A stretch of 14,913 bases of DNA from PKWO01 sp036561005. Its GTDB lineage: Bacteria; Pseudomonadota; Gammaproteobacteria; Burkholderiales; Burkholderiaceae_D. This document shows, one piece after another, positions 14,305 to 14,913 of the stretch. The number at the start of each line of letters is the position of its first letter. Within the stretch, counting starts at the first letter, position 1. The stretch covers positions 1-14,913 of the forward strand of contig DATBQE010000148.1 of NCBI GenBank assembly GCA_036561005.1, read 5' to 3'. The position numbers were made by a program, and so were the translations under genes. The notes below the pieces were generated by a model. That model was not told the origin of the DNA, ran no database searches, and saw only the letters and a list, made by a program, of their open reading frames with translations.

Positions 14305-14913
14305 TTGCCCTTTCTCACTCTTAAAATCGACGTAGACACCTATCGCGGCACGCGCGAGGGAGTACCTAACCTCGTGCGCATGCTGCAAAAGCATGCGGCC
14401 GGTGCGAGCTTCCTGTTCTCCCTCGGGCCCGACCATACCGGCTGGGCCCTGCGCCGCGCGTTTCGCCCGGGACTGTTGAAGAAAGTTTCGCGCACATCGG
14501 TGGTAGAACACTACGGTCTGAAAACGCTGATGTATGGCGTGTTGCTGCCTGGCCCGGACATCGGCCGTGAATGCGCAGCCGAACTGCGTGCAGTGCGCGA
14601 TGCCGGCTTCGAATGCGGCATCCACACCTGGGACCACACGCTCTGGCAAGACAACGTACGCAAGCGCGACGCGGCATGGACCGGCAAGCTGATGCAAAAA
14701 GCCTTTGACCGTTGCATTGAAGTATTCGGCGAAGCACCGAAAACGCATGGTGCTGCCGGCTGGCAGATGAATGCCCATGCATTTGAAAAGCTCGATGCGC
14801 TTGGCATTGCCTATTCTTCCGACGGCCGTTCCTTCCTCAACGAAGACGGCAGCCTGCGCGAAGCCGACGCCGGCCCCTACCGGTTGCAGATAGGCGGCAA
14901 AACCATGCAATGC
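14305..14913 (+). CDS. arnD: Ara4FN-undecaprenyl phosphate deformylase (ArnD), C-terminus cut off by window edge
   Basis: Removes the formyl group from undecaprenyl-phosphate-L-Ara4FN so that ArnT can use the lipid. The 203 codons present are about two thirds of the ~300-residue enzyme. The frame starts at TTG (14305), directly after an in-frame TAA, so no earlier start is possible; the product reads MPFLTLKIDVDTYRGTREGV, matching ArnD from its second residue or so. NodB-type polysaccharide deacetylase motifs are present: IDVDTYRGTREGVP (8-21) with Asp9 and Asp11, and GIHTWDHTLWQ (105-115) with the H-x3-H metal ligands His107 and His111. The GAAGWQ segment (about 154-159) matches AAAGW of E. 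coli ArnD. It follows the ArnA dehydrogenase half by 9 bp in the same operon. The frame is open to the last base, so the rest lies beyond 14913. Confidence 0.9.
   Translation, partial: MPFLTLKIDVDTYRGTREGVPNLVRMLQKHAAGASFLFSLGPDHTGWALRRAFRPGLLKKVSRTSVVEHYGLKTLMYGVLLPGPDIGRECAAELRAVRDAGFECGIHTWDHTLWQDNVRKRDAAWTGKLMQKAFDRCIEVFGEAPKTHGAAGWQMNAHAFEKLDALGIAYSSDGRSFLNEDGSLREADAGPYRLQIGGKTMQC

Noticed and set aside
13564..14910. 448-codon minus-strand open frame
   Set aside because: It lies wholly antisense to the ArnA dehydrogenase half and arnD, both with intact catalytic motifs; the translation has low-complexity, shadow-like composition.

Overview
This window looks like a chromosomal segment of a betaproteobacterium, probably Burkholderiales and perhaps Oxalobacteraceae (Herminiimonas, Janthinobacterium, Collimonas or Herbaspirillum type). 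That placement is an inference from moderately high GC, the protein flavour, the DUF4214 lipoprotein, and an L-Ara4N (arn) gene set in which ArnA is encoded as two separate proteins. No rRNA, tRNA, CRISPR array or transposase was found.

Left part (1-3881, all minus strand): an alanine aminotransferase gene (alaA type, GTG start with a clear ribosome binding site) is followed by a hairpin/T-tract terminator and then homoserine dehydrogenase (hom). Beyond hom lies a partial gene running off the left edge. It reads as a CgeB-like glycosyltransferase and stands where threonine synthase is often found.

Middle part: divergent from alaA, a small Mth938-like (DUF498) gene overlaps arnT by one base. 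ArnT is the transferase that puts 4-amino-4-deoxy-L-arabinose on lipid A. Next comes a minus-strand block of four genes (6127-9898): a lipoprotein with DUF4214-type repeats and an unusual tail of two hexapeptide arrays, a 122-residue exported protein of unknown function, a YdgJ-like Gfo/Idh/MocA oxidoreductase, and a three-helix membrane protein of unknown function.

Right part (10039-14913, plus strand): arnB, arnC, the ArnA formyltransferase as its own gene, the ArnA decarboxylase/dehydrogenase as its own gene, and the first 203 codons of arnD, which starts at a TTG and is cut by the window edge. Together with arnT these cover UDP-glucuronate decarboxylation, transamination to UDP-L-Ara4N, N-formylation, transfer to undecaprenyl phosphate, deformylation and transfer to lipid A. 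That modification is known to lower the negative charge of LPS and give resistance to polymyxin and cationic peptides. The ArnE/ArnF flippase subunits and Ugd are not in the window.

The most notable observations are the two-array tail of the DUF4214 lipoprotein, the single in-frame TGA separating the two ArnA halves, a palindrome- and repeat-rich insert-like segment between arnB and arnC, and the splitting of arnT from the rest of the arn genes by the minus-strand block. I did not find a convincing new multi-gene system.
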